This document shows, piece by piece, positions 47,905 to 57,412 of a stretch of 64,000 nucleotides of DNA (positions within the stretch are counted from its first letter, which is position 1; each line of letters starts with the position of its first letter). The DNA comes from Halieaceae bacterium (GTDB lineage: Bacteria > Pseudomonadota > Gammaproteobacteria > Pseudomonadales > Halieaceae), in the NCBI GenBank assembly GCA_902623175.1, contig CACNSR010000010.1:1-64000 (forward strand). The letters run 5' to 3'. Made by a program: the position numbers and the translations under genes. The notes below the pieces were generated by a model. It was not told the origin of the DNA. It did not search any database and saw only the letters and a program-made list of their open reading frames with translations.

Positions 47905-49068
47905 TTAAGGCAAAGTACCCAACAGTTCTCCCTGAGATACGAGCGCGCCCTCCCCGGCAGGCAGGGGCTCAGCCTGTGCCCGATTGTCGTCTGCTCGAAC
48001 CACCTTCAACATCAGCAGAGTATCCAGCGTCATATCACTCACAACGTTATTCACCATGAGTTCGCGGTCACCCACCAGTAACCAGGTGCCCTCTGTGACT
48101 CCACGCATTCGTCCGGCGTCAACACTGAAGCGATCTGGCCCGTCTCGGCTGACCATAAACAAACGAGGCAAACACTTGGTCGCATCGGTAAACTCCCCGG
48201 TAGCGTCTGATACCCAATCTGCGAGATCTTCCTGGTCTTGCTCCATCACCCACTCACCTGACTGAAAGGCGCGGTATGCCCCGGTATTAACCAAGGCTTG
48301 AAAATCACCCAGCGGGCTTCTCGCCGCTGGCTGCGCGAATGAGAGCGTAATCGCGAACTTTACGGGCTTGGACTTGGACGAAATGACATAGATCATCGAC
48401 GACAGACCGGGATGATTGATGTAGAAATCATTCTCTTCCCGATCGTCTACAAGCATTCGCACAGACACCGATACGGCAAAGTCCGGCGCAGGACCGTCTG
48501 ACCAGTCTCCGACCAGCGCCCGCGCATAAGTTGTGTTCTGATAGCTGTCGGGCTTTGGACCTACGGGCGCGAGCACACGGAAGCCTTCAGCACTAAGGCT
48601 CCGCTCCAGAGCTGAAACCAGTAGTACCTCTTGTTGTTGCTGTAGCGTGCCCTCGGAGGCTTGCCTAATCGGGGGAGACACCAACCGAATCGCCACTACG
48701 CCAGAATTGCGGCCTTGGTCCGTCCAAAGTTGGCAACGCGCTGCGTCGGACACCTGCGCAGCCTCCAGAGACTGCTCACCGCCCATGGCGTCCAGATAGC
48801 TCTCAACCTGCACACCCCGCACATCCGCCTCGCTGGAGAACATGGCGCGCTCATGTAATCGGCCCTGGTCATCAATGTAGGCAACCCCCTTCACACGCGC
48901 CCCTGATTCCAATGCCGCATCCAGAGCGCGCTGCTTGAAGGCAGAAAGATACGCAGAAGCCTCCGCATCATTGAACAATGCCTGGGAGCCATCCTGTGAC
49001 CAAACAGTAGGGGTCTTCAGGATACAGCTGCCGATCAACCAGATCGCTAAAAACTTCCCACTTTCCAC
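47905..49068 (-). CDS. flgT: FlgT-like flagellar H-ring protein
   Basis: FKQRALDAALESGARVKGVAYIDDQGRLHERAMFSSEADVRGVQVESYL; C-terminal ring-like domain; adjacent to flgP. Confidence 0.72.
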   Translation of the reverse strand: MESGKFLAIWLIGSCILKTPTVWSQDGSQALFNDAEASAYLSAFKQRALDAALESGARVKGVAYIDDQGRLHERAMFSSEADVRGVQVESYLDAMGGEQSLEAAQVSDAARCQLWTDQGRNSGVVAIRLVSPPIRQASEGTLQQQQEVLLVSALERSLSAEGFRVLAPVGPKPDSYQNTTYARALVGDWSDGPAPDFAVSVSVRMLVDDREENDFYINHPGLSSMIYVISSKSKPVKFAITLSFAQPAARSPLGDFQALVNTGAYRAFQSGEWVMEQDQEDLADWVSDATGEFTDATKCLPRLFMVSRDGPDRFSVDAGRMRGVTEGTWLLVGDRELMVNNVVSDMTLDTLLMLKVVRADDNRAQAEPLPAGEGALVSQGELLGTLP

Positions 49069-49086
49069 GTGAAATGCTCCGCCCTA

Positions 49087-49572
49087 TCAGGACCTCGATG
49101 CCATTACGGCGCGCTCGAGGTACAGCACTCTCAGGTCATTAACGATACTCTTATCAAGCGACATTGTGACCTCATAAGTATCGGTGCCGCGCGGCTCAAT
49201 TTGCACCAAATTGGCACCGTAAACAACGCCCTCTACCCGTGCGCGAAAACTATCGCTGCGAACGACCATGTCAGCCACGGTTGTCGTGGAATCGAGGTAC
49301 TGACCATAAACCTGCTCTGTCAAGCCTCTGTACGCATCGAGTTTGGCCGCGCGGATCGCCAGCAATCTCCGCTGGGCGGGGATATCGCTAGGCTGCACAT
49401 CGATCACCGCATACCCGGTAGCCGTCAGCGTATCTCGTCGCTCAACCATGGGCTCGACAAACGATGCGTCTGGCTCAAAATTCAAATAAGCCAGCGTTTC
49501 GAGCGTTTCGCAGCCGTTAAGTAAAGCAAAAACCAGAAGTGCCGACCATCCAATAAAAAATTTGCGCATCAC
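49087..49572 (-). CDS. flgP: FlgP-like LPP20-family lipoprotein
   Basis: lipobox LLNGC; GYAVIDVQPSDIPAQRRLLAIRAAKLDAYRGLTEQVYGQYLDSTTTVADMVVRSDSFRARVEG. Confidence 0.85.
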   Translation of the reverse strand: MMRKFFIGWSALLVFALLNGCETLETLAYLNFEPDASFVEPMVERRDTLTATGYAVIDVQPSDIPAQRRLLAIRAAKLDAYRGLTEQVYGQYLDSTTTVADMVVRSDSFRARVEGVVYGANLVQIEPRGTDTYEVTMSLDKSIVNDLRVLYLERAVMASRS

Positions 49573-49672
49573 GTTCCTCCAGGCTGCCGCCTACCTTCTC
49601 TTGACAGTGACAGACTGGGTACAACCAGCTACTGCTGGGTGCGTCCTTTTTTCGGTCACGCTCTGAAGTGAA

Positions 49673-49699
49673 TTATCGGCCAATTCAGGCCGTGCTTTA
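49673..49699 (-). promoter_or_regulatory. Putative sigma28 promoter for flgP-flgT
   Basis: Minus strand TAAAGCAC-GGCCTGAATTG-GCCGATAA; perfect -10 box, 5/8 -35 box. Confidence 0.65.
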
Positions 49700-49784
49700 C
49701 CCTTGTCAAACGGATTAGATAAGCCGAACCCACCGCTGCGGATAATCAATTTTCAGGGAAAGAACCATTTCGTCTCGCCAAACT

Positions 49785-49800
49785 TGGTACGGAACTTGCA
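49785..49800 (+). promoter_or_regulatory. Putative sigma54 promoter for flhA operon
   Basis: TGGTACGGAACTTGCA vs TGGCACG-N4-TTGCA (one mismatch); 55 nt upstream of flhA. Confidence 0.65.
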
Positions 49801-49821
49801 GCCACTGTAGCTACCAGTGGC
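49801..49821. repeat. Inverted repeat GCCACTG-TAGCTAC-CAGTGGC in flhA leader
   Basis: 7-bp perfect arms with 7-nt loop, directly after the putative -12 box. Confidence 0.6.
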
Positions 49822-49854
49822 CAAATTGGCTGAAATTAAGGGAGGTAGCGGACT

Positions 49855-51975
49855 GTGGAAGCCATGCTGTCAAATTTCCGACAGTTTTCCGACCGCTTAA
49901 CGTGGTTCAGCGCGAAAAGTGTCGGTGCGCCGACACTGGTGCTGCTCATTCTGGCGCTATTGGTTGTGCCATTACCCGCTTTTGTACTCGACGTTCTGTT
50001 CACATTCAACATTATGGTCGGTCTGTTAATGGTGATGATCACCCTTAACACGCGGAAGCCGCTCGAATTCTCATCCTTCCCATCTGTCCTGCTGATCGCC
50101 ACCTTGCTGCGGCTAGGGCTGAACGTGGCCTCGACACGGGTCGTGCTCGTGGAAGGGCACACTGGCACCGACGCGGCGGGTAAAGTCATTGAGTCTTTCG
50201 GTGAGTTTGTAATTGCGGGTAACTATGTTGTCGGTTTCATCATTTTCTTGATCTTGATGATCATCAACTTCATCGTGGTGACCAAAGGTGCTGGCAGAGT
50301 ATCCGAGGTTATCGCGCGCTTCACTCTGGATTCTATGCCGGGCAAGCAGATGGCGATTGACGCGGATCTTAATGCGGGCATTATCGATCAGGAAGCGGCC
50401 AAGCAACGCCGAAACGAGCTCACTCAGGAGTCCGACTTTTACGGTTCGATGGACGGTGCATCGAAGTTCGTTCGCGGTGATGCCATCGCCGGCATCCTCA
50501 TTCTGATTATCAATATCGTTGGCGGTTTGATCGTCGGCACGACACAGCATGATCTGAACCTGAGCGAAGCAGGGCGGATATACGTATTGCTGACCATTGG
50601 TGATGGTCTGGTCGCCCAGATCCCCTCTCTTCTTTTGTCACTCTCGACCGCCATTCTGGTCACACGGGTGACTACCGATGAAAGTATGACAGAGCAGGCG
50701 TCCAAGCAGGTCGCAGATGCTAATGGTGTATTCATTGCCTCTGGAATTGTGACGCTCCTGGGGCTCGTCCCAGGTATGCCCCACTTTGTCTTCTTGCCCC
50801 TGGGTGCTGCTGGCATTGGTCTGGGCTACTACATCAGGCAGCAGGCAGCTGAGCAACAAAAAAAGGCCGTGAACGCCGAGGCAGCCGCCGAGGTCGAACC
50901 CGCCAATCGTGAGTTAGATTGGGAGGATATTGATCAGGTAGAAGTCATTGCACTGGACATTGGCTACGGATTGGTGCCGCTTGCCAATACGCAATCAGGT
51001 GGGCAACTGTTGACGCGGATCCGTGGCATTCGCAAGAAGCTCTCTGCCGAATTAGGTTTTCTGATTCAGCCGATTCGAATCAGGGATAATCTCGACCTCA
51101 AGCCCGAGGTCTATCAAATCTCCCTTCACGGGGTCGTCCGCGGCTCCGGTGACGTGCGTGTCGGCAAGCTGCTTGCGATCAACGGCTCAGACACGCCCGC
51201 GCCCATTGAAGGGGAGCCGACAACCGAGCCCGCTTTTGGACTGGATGCGCTGTGGATTGAGTCATCCCAAGCTGAATTGGCCCGAGGGCTAGGCTACACA
51301 GTAGTCGACGCACCCACGGCTATAGCTACCCACATAAATGCCGTCATTCGAGAGAGCGCCAGCGAGCTACTGGGCCAGGACGAAACTCAGCAACTTCTTG
51401 ACAAGGTCGCTATTCGCTATCCAAAGCTGGTGAGCAGTTTGGTGCCAGATTTGCTGCCGCTTTCGACAGTGACACAGGTGCTGCAGAATCTTTTGGCTGA
51501 ATCCGTGCCGGTTAAAGATATGCGAAATATCATCGATACACTGACAGCGCACGCCAAAGAGAACCAAGACGCTAGCCACCTCACCTCGCTGGTGAGACCT
51601 AAGCTGGGCAGGTTAATTTGTCAGCCGCTTGTGGATGAGACCGGCACGCTGACCGTGATCACGCTTGCGCCTGACCTGGAAAAACTGCTCGAGAGCAGTC
51701 ACGCCGGGACAGAAACCGATCACATTACGCTGGATCCGACGCTTGCCAACTCGATGATTGAGAGCTTGAGGGCAGAAGCAGAGAAGATACAGGATACCGG
51801 GACAGTCGCGACACTGGTGGTTTCTCCGGGATTAAGGAGCTGGATGTCTCGCTTCGTTCGCGTTCGCGTGCCAGATCTGACGGTGCTCTCCTACACCGAG
51901 ATACCTGATGATCAACGCATCCAAGTACAGTCTAGCATCGGTGGAGAGACGGCCATCGAAGGGGAAACGGAGTAA
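49855..51975 (+). CDS. flhA: Flagellar export apparatus protein FlhA
   Basis: FTFNIMVGLLMVMITLNTRKPLEFSSFPSVLLIATLLRLGLNVASTRVVLVEGH; TLDSMPGKQMAIDADLNAGII. Confidence 0.97.
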   Translation: MEAMLSNFRQFSDRLTWFSAKSVGAPTLVLLILALLVVPLPAFVLDVLFTFNIMVGLLMVMITLNTRKPLEFSSFPSVLLIATLLRLGLNVASTRVVLVEGHTGTDAAGKVIESFGEFVIAGNYVVGFIIFLILMIINFIVVTKGAGRVSEVIARFTLDSMPGKQMAIDADLNAGIIDQEAAKQRRNELTQESDFYGSMDGASKFVRGDAIAGILILIINIVGGLIVGTTQHDLNLSEAGRIYVLLTIGDGLVAQIPSLLLSLSTAILVTRVTTDESMTEQASKQVADANGVFIASGIVTLLGLVPGMPHFVFLPLGAAGIGLGYYIRQQAAEQQKKAVNAEAAAEVEPANRELDWEDIDQVEVIALDIGYGLVPLANTQSGGQLLTRIRGIRKKLSAELGFLIQPIRIRDNLDLKPEVYQISLHGVVRGSGDVRVGKLLAINGSDTPAPIEGEPTTEPAFGLDALWIESSQAELARGLGYTVVDAPTAIATHINAVIRESASELLGQDETQQLLDKVAIRYPKLVSSLVPDLLPLSTVTQVLQNLLAESVPVKDMRNIIDTLTAHAKENQDASHLTSLVRPKLGRLICQPLVDETGTLTVITLAPDLEKLLESSHAGTETDHITLDPTLANSMIESLRAEAEKIQDTGTVATLVVSPGLRSWMSRFVRVRVPDLTVLSYTEIPDDQRIQVQSSIGGETAIEGETE

Positions 51976-51981
51976 TAGATC

Positions 51982-52767
51982 ATGCGACTTGAAGTATTAG
52001 AAGCGCCAGACCACAGCGCGTGTATGGAGCAACTGAGTAACCGCCACGGGGCTGATTGCTTGGTCGTGCACAGCTTTAGGGTCGACAGGCGTTACCGCGT
52101 TGTGGTGGCACTGGAAACTGAATCTCCTCAAAATGCTGATCTAGTGGAAACCGCAGTGAAAAACGTTGTTTCAGGCTCACGCCTTCGTTGGGATACCCTC
52201 GTCGATGGAGCGCCCACCTCCTCTGATGAGCAAATCGATAACAGGCCAGTTATTACAAATCTACCGAACCACGAAATAGCAGCACCAAACCCCGCACCCG
52301 AAATCAGCTCCGGTCTGTTGGAGCTTGCTGCCCGTGTGAAGGCGTTGGAGGCCGCTCACCAGCCTGCTGTCCTTGAACCCGAGTCCGAGGAGTTTCGAGC
52401 GGCAGTTTTTTCCGACGTACTCGCGGATGCCGTTGCACAGCGAGCGAGGGAGCCGGCACCAGGAGGTGAGGTGACCACGGCGGACAACTTGGCGCTTGGG
52501 AATACTTCCCCGGCACAAACCTCGATGGCGATATCCCGCTTCCCGTCACCGGTTAATGCACTAGTTGATCGAGTAGAGCCCTCTCTCTCGGTTACACTAG
52601 ATGACGCGGACTGGGCAGAGGAGGCTCCGATACCCAGAGTGTTTACCTCAGCGGGTGCAGAGGGCTTTGCAAGCCTGCTGATGGAATGTGTTGCCGATTC
52701 TCGGAAAAGCCTACCCCTTTCTGGCCAGACTCAGCTTAAAATGGCCGCAGGGCATAGTATCCTCTAG
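51982..52767 (+). CDS. FlhF N-domain-like protein lacking the SRP-type GTPase domain
   Basis: MRLEVLEAPDHSACMEQLSNRHGADCLVVHSFRVDRRYRVVVALE resembles the FlhF N-terminus; sits between flhA and flhG; no P-loop in 261 aa. Confidence 0.6.
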   Translation: MRLEVLEAPDHSACMEQLSNRHGADCLVVHSFRVDRRYRVVVALETESPQNADLVETAVKNVVSGSRLRWDTLVDGAPTSSDEQIDNRPVITNLPNHEIAAPNPAPEISSGLLELAARVKALEAAHQPAVLEPESEEFRAAVFSDVLADAVAQRAREPAPGGEVTTADNLALGNTSPAQTSMAISRFPSPVNALVDRVEPSLSVTLDDADWAEEAPIPRVFTSAGAEGFASLLMECVADSRKSLPLSGQTQLKMAAGHSIL

Positions 52768-52817
52768 GTGACTGACCGACCCAGCGGGCGACACTCACAG
52801 AGACGAGAGACATTATC

Positions 52818-53603
52818 ATGCGTGTAATTGGTGTTACCAGCGGTAAGGGAGGTGTTGGCAAGACAACGGTCTCGGTGAACCTCGCTGCCGAGCTCGCCAA
52901 ACGCGGCAAGAAAGTGGTTTTACTCGATGGTGATCTGGGTCTAAGCAATGCTCAGATCCTTCTAAACGCCAGAGTAGAGTACAGCTACGGACACGTCCTG
53001 TCGGGTCAGAAGACCCTCGAAGAAATCATGGTGCAATCTGAATATGGCGTCACTTTGGTGCCAGGTTCCAGTGGGTCATCTGCGCTCGCAAGGCTGACAC
53101 GCCTGCAACTACTGGGTTTAATTCATGCGCTGTCAGCGCTAGATGACTGCGATTACCTCGTGGTGGATACCGCCGCGGGCATCAGTGACAATGTCACTGT
53201 CTTGTTTGGTGCCTGTGACATTAAACTGCTATTAATACAAAATGAGCCCTCGTCGATCGCTGATGCTTATGCGACGGTCAAAGTGTTACAGCAGGAGTTC
53301 AACCTCTCAGACATCATGCTGACGCCGGTTCAGGTGACCAACGAGAGAGAGTCTGAGAATATTCACAAGCGTATTAACAAAGTGACTGCGCAATTCCTCG
53401 GGCTATCTCTCGAGTATGCAACCGGGATTCGCAAAGACCCTGTCGTCCTCAACTCGGCAAGGCTTGGGCAACCGGCGATCCTTCACGCGCCAGAGAGCGA
53501 CATTGCCAAAGACATTAGACGACTGGTCGACGTGATCACCGAGGCAGCAAGCAAACCCGCCGGCTCCAGCGATATCAGGATATCGGTAGGCGCAAAGGGC
53601 TAG
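52818..53603 (+). CDS. flhG: FlhG/FleN MinD-like ATPase
   Basis: [64 protein letters not shown]. Confidence 0.93.
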   Translation: MRVIGVTSGKGGVGKTTVSVNLAAELAKRGKKVVLLDGDLGLSNAQILLNARVEYSYGHVLSGQKTLEEIMVQSEYGVTLVPGSSGSSALARLTRLQLLGLIHALSALDDCDYLVVDTAAGISDNVTVLFGACDIKLLLIQNEPSSIADAYATVKVLQQEFNLSDIMLTPVQVTNERESENIHKRINKVTAQFLGLSLEYATGIRKDPVVLNSARLGQPAILHAPESDIAKDIRRLVDVITEAASKPAGSSDIRISVGAKG

Positions 53604-53606
53604 ACC

Positions 53607-54326
53607 ATGTCAAAGGGCTATCAGGCATATGCTGACGCGTTATCGCAAGCCGAGCCAAGCGGCAAAAACGCCGCGGTGCTCCAGCATATCGGCCTGGTGC
53701 ACAAAACTGCATTACATATCAAAGCCCGTTTACCTGAACACGTAGAACTCGAAGAACTTGTTCAAATCGGCATGGTCGGGTTACTCGAGGCCGCCAAATC
53801 TTATGACGCCTCACAGGGCGCAGACCTCGGCACATTTGCCAGCAAACGCATCCGCGGCGCCATTTTGGACGAGGTAAGAAAGCGGTCACCTTTGTCACGG
53901 ACTGACAGCTCGAACATGAAAGCCGAAGAGCAGGTGGTCGAGCAGTTTATGGCCAAGCACGGCAGGCCGCCCACAGCGAGTGAAGTCGCCACAGAATTGG
54001 ATACCTCATTAGAGGATTATCAGAAGCAGCGAGACCGATCGCAGAAATTCAGAACCACTTCACTTGCTGAGCTAGAGGACAACGGACAGGCGCCACTTTC
54101 TGAATCGGCCAGCCCTGAACAAGAAGTCGAAGCGGCAGACACCAGTGAATGGCTTGCCAGCGAGATCCGTGAACTCCCCGAGCGAGAGCAGATTGTGCTT
54201 TCTCTATACTACAACGAAGAGATGAATTTAAAAGAAATTGGCGCGATTATTGGGGTTACCGAATCACGGGTGAGTCAGATTCTCACCAAGGTAGTGGGCA
54301 AATTGCGCGACCGGGTCGCGTTTTAA
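53607..54326 (+). CDS. fliA: RNA polymerase sigma28 factor FliA
   Basis: HVELEELVQIGMVGLLEAAKSYDASQGADLGTFASKRIRGAILDEVRKRSPLSR; region 4 MNLKEIGAIIGVTESRVSQI. Confidence 0.96.
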   Translation: MSKGYQAYADALSQAEPSGKNAAVLQHIGLVHKTALHIKARLPEHVELEELVQIGMVGLLEAAKSYDASQGADLGTFASKRIRGAILDEVRKRSPLSRTDSSNMKAEEQVVEQFMAKHGRPPTASEVATELDTSLEDYQKQRDRSQKFRTTSLAELEDNGQAPLSESASPEQEVEAADTSEWLASEIRELPEREQIVLSLYYNEEMNLKEIGAIIGVTESRVSQILTKVVGKLRDRVAF

Positions 54327-54341
54327 GGTATTGGCTAGATC

Positions 54342-54824
54342 ATGTTTGGAAAAAAATCAAAACTTGAACGTGTCAAAGCAGATGCGAGAGCTGATTACCT
54401 AAAATGTGCCGTATTGGATCCTGATGATCGATTGCATCGCGTGTTCTCAGCGAGAATTGCCCAGCGGGCCCGGCTCAACTTGGACAAAATTTTTGTGCAG
54501 GGCGCCAAAGCTGAGGAGAAGCGTCAACTCGAGCTCGCAGAGGCAATCAAGGCAGGCGCTGATCTGCCGCCGAGGATTGTTCACGAAGGTTATAACCAAT
54601 TACAGGGGGTCTCAGGCACTGTGATCTCCTGGGTGCCTGAGGAGCTGGCCAACAAAATGTTCAATCTCGGCGCTGATTATCAGATTACAGAAATCAGCGC
54701 TCACGAGGCTATGCAGCACGCAGATACGATTGCCGAGACTCTGGTTGAGGACTTGCAGACAAATCAGGTTATTCAGCTGCTAAACCTACTGCGAGAGGAC
54801 GACGTTGATGAGGCTGAAGAATAG
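54342..54824 (+). CDS. Hypothetical protein in flagellar operon
   Basis: 160-aa ORF co-directional and closely spaced after fliA; no family recognised. Confidence 0.75.
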   Translation: MFGKKSKLERVKADARADYLKCAVLDPDDRLHRVFSARIAQRARLNLDKIFVQGAKAEEKRQLELAEAIKAGADLPPRIVHEGYNQLQGVSGTVISWVPEELANKMFNLGADYQITEISAHEAMQHADTIAETLVEDLQTNQVIQLLNLLREDDVDEAEE

Positions 54825-54861
54825 GGCCCTGAGACTGATAAAAAAAGCAGGAACCTGAACC

Positions 54862-55500
54862 ATGTCTCTAGAGAACATTGTCATTGCCGTCTCACTCCTG
54901 CTGGGGATAGTACTCCTAATACTGATCATCTATCTCATTAGCCGGGTAAACGATCTCGAGGCCAAGGCTTTTTCCAGTCAAGGAACGATAAACCCGGCAG
55001 AAAAAAAAACCGAGAATGAGTCACAAAAGGTGTTTGGAGGTCTCAGCGGCCGCCAGCTTTGGGATGAATGGGTATCGATAGCGAATGGTGGCGATGATCA
55101 GTATGGCATCAAAGGAGACCGCGACCGCTTTCTAGCCCTACTTGAACTCCATGTCCGCTCGCTCATTAAAGCCGGAATGGAACATGGCGCCACGGGTACT
55201 AATGAACAACCCTCAAACCCCCTCAAGATCAAGATGCTACGAGGAGAATTCGAGTCTTACCTGCCGTCCTCTCAGGCAAGCCGCCTCTACGAGCTTGGTC
55301 AGGAATTCGGTTCTAGCGAGGATGCCCAACAGCGCGCGGCCTTGGGGGCAGCGTTGACCGAGACCGTTGATGCAGTCTCGATGGGTATTGATGCCGGCTC
55401 CTCTTTTGTCGAGGGCGCCATGCGCGATGTATTAATCAACCCTTCGGAGTCCGAGTCGAAGCAGGAGTTAGTCCCCTCGGATAATCCTGACAACGTCTAA
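54862..55500 (+). CDS. Hypothetical single-pass membrane protein
   Basis: N-terminal hydrophobic segment IVIAVSLLLGIVLLILIIYLI; no family recognised. Confidence 0.75.
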   Translation: MSLENIVIAVSLLLGIVLLILIIYLISRVNDLEAKAFSSQGTINPAEKKTENESQKVFGGLSGRQLWDEWVSIANGGDDQYGIKGDRDRFLALLELHVRSLIKAGMEHGATGTNEQPSNPLKIKMLRGEFESYLPSSQASRLYELGQEFGSSEDAQQRAALGAALTETVDAVSMGIDAGSSFVEGAMRDVLINPSESESKQELVPSDNPDNV

Positions 55501-55537
55501 CTTTTTTCATTTTGCAATAGCCCGGCCGCCGAGCAGT

Positions 55538-56365
55538 CTATTCCCGCACAGCACTGGGGGGAAAGACGATCGCCCCCTCTGGGTAAACTTTCTCGGATAC
55601 CTGCGCTGGCTCTTCGATGCCATCGCTGCGCATCTGGGCTTGCTGCAGGGCTAGCTGCGCCTCAAACAGATCGGTGAGCTTATCTCGCTCAATCTCAATG
55701 AGTGTGGACACTTCGCGCTTTAGTGCGGCGACGTCTCCAAAACCTGACTCCAATTGCCTCACCCGTCTCGCCAACTCCGACAACTGCTCAGACTGCTTTT
55801 GCAATTGAGCCACCATCGCGCGGCTTGACTCTACGCCACTTCGAGTCACCTCACTGGTATCGATCACAGTTGAATTCACTCCGGCCATGGAAGCTTCCAT
55901 TTGCTCAGCCAAAATCCTACCATCCTGTTCTACCTGACCAATTGCTTCAGCCAGCTGCGCTTGCCCCTCGTCCAGCATGGTTAGCTTCTGATCAAGCACA
56001 ACCATCCGGTCAAGTGCAGAGTTCATGTTCACGACACGCTTGGTAATAGACAAGGTTGCGGCCTGCAGCGCCTCCACCTGACCCGACAACCGACCGCCCG
56101 CCACCATCAGTAGCACAGCACAAAGGAATACCACCACGGCAGCGCCCCCGGCGAGTCGTTTGGCGTAAAACTCCATCTTCCTGTTGGCCTGGCCAGCTGA
56201 GTCAAGCGCTCTATCCAGTCGCGTGTGAGTGTCAGCGTTAAGCTGTGCCATCGCATCGCTTACCGGGTTGGGTTGAGTCGACACGCCGTTATTCACGCTC
56301 TTCTGGCGGGGCAAAGTCAGTTCGTCGTCCGCTCCCGGGTTTTCTTCATCTACCATGTCAAGCAT
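55538..56365 (-). CDS. Hypothetical membrane-anchored coiled-coil protein
   Basis: TM segment GGAAVVVFLCAVLLMVAGG followed by long heptad-rich region. Confidence 0.75.
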   Translation of the reverse strand: MLDMVDEENPGADDELTLPRQKSVNNGVSTQPNPVSDAMAQLNADTHTRLDRALDSAGQANRKMEFYAKRLAGGAAVVVFLCAVLLMVAGGRLSGQVEALQAATLSITKRVVNMNSALDRMVVLDQKLTMLDEGQAQLAEAIGQVEQDGRILAEQMEASMAGVNSTVIDTSEVTRSGVESSRAMVAQLQKQSEQLSELARRVRQLESGFGDVAALKREVSTLIEIERDKLTDLFEAQLALQQAQMRSDGIEEPAQVSEKVYPEGAIVFPPSAVRE

Positions 56366-56381
56366 CTCCGTCTTGGGGGAA

Positions 56382-56408
56382 TTATCGGTCTTTTCCCCGA
56401 TATTTTTA
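56382..56408 (-). promoter_or_regulatory. Possible sigma28 promoter upstream of coiled-coil membrane protein gene
   Basis: Minus strand TAAAAATA-TCGGGGAAAAG-ACCGATAA; -10 box 7/8, weaker -35. Confidence 0.4.
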
Positions 56409-57371
56409 GCGCGGAATCTTTGCCAGAAGCTGCTCCAGCCAGACCATCAGTTGGTCCCACAAAGGTGTCGCAATGGCCTGGCCTGCTTCCCAAATCGGCG
56501 GGTGCAAAGCACCAGCAACCGCCAGAAATAGCGCGACTGAGAGCACCACAATCAGGCTCGCGGATATCAGCGACCCCACTCGGGGGAGCAAGGCAGCCCA
56601 GTTAACCCTGATTTTGAGACCTTTTTTCCGCTCCTCCTCAGGCTGATCACCGCACGCTGTGATCTCCGGCGAATCGGGAGATTGTAAAGGGACGGTCGCG
56701 ACAGACTTGGACTCGTCGTAATCCAATACGCTGTGCCTGGGGGCATCATCAACCGACAAACCCGCTGTTTCTGAGGCCAAGCTGTACCACTGTGAATACG
56801 TTAGAGAGGGCAGCATTTCGAGGAGAGCACCCCTCTCGTGGCACTCATTGAGATACCGCTCCATTGCCGCTCTATCCAATGGCGTGAGTCGGATGAGTTT
56901 ATTACGCGACTTGAGCGACAACTGCTGGAGCGCCGAAGCGTCATGATTGTCGATCGTTGAAAAAGCCAACATCCCGACATTGGAACCCGGAAAGGTATTG
57001 ACCAGAGACTCACAAGCCATCCACTCCTCGCCCGCATTTGGTCCAAAATCCGGCATCACGATGATATGGCGCTCGTTAGCTTGCTGGTTGCGGGCCTCCT
57101 CAATGCTAAAATCCGCCAAAACAGTATTAAACAAGGCCACAATGTCATCCACCTTCGGAGACATCATGCGATGCAACTGCAGTCCCGGCTCGAGTTTCAG
57201 CTGGTGGTAAAGGGCAAGGAAACAGGCGTCAATGTGGAATTCTTCCTCGCCCACAATGAAAACGTTGGACATATCCGTTAACAGGGCATCGCGCGCTGAA
57301 GCCAGAATACTTTCATCATCCGGGTGAGGCAGCGAGTTCAGTATCGGGGCATCTGTCGGGTCTGATGTCAT
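56406..57371 (-). CDS. Hypothetical protein, possible DamX/ExeA-like degenerate P-loop protein with C-terminal TM segment
   Basis: NVFIVGEEEFHIDACFLALYHQL resembles a P-loop context without GxGKS; TM LISASLIVVLSVALFLAVAGAL. Confidence 0.55.
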   Translation of the reverse strand: MTSDPTDAPILNSLPHPDDESILASARDALLTDMSNVFIVGEEEFHIDACFLALYHQLKLEPGLQLHRMMSPKVDDIVALFNTVLADFSIEEARNQQANERHIIVMPDFGPNAGEEWMACESLVNTFPGSNVGMLAFSTIDNHDASALQQLSLKSRNKLIRLTPLDRAAMERYLNECHERGALLEMLPSLTYSQWYSLASETAGLSVDDAPRHSVLDYDESKSVATVPLQSPDSPEITACGDQPEEERKKGLKIRVNWAALLPRVGSLISASLIVVLSVALFLAVAGALHPPIWEAGQAIATPLWDQLMVWLEQLLAKIPR

Positions 57372-57412
57372 CTAATGAAACACTCGGCTCAATGGTGAAC
57401 TATCAACAAGGC

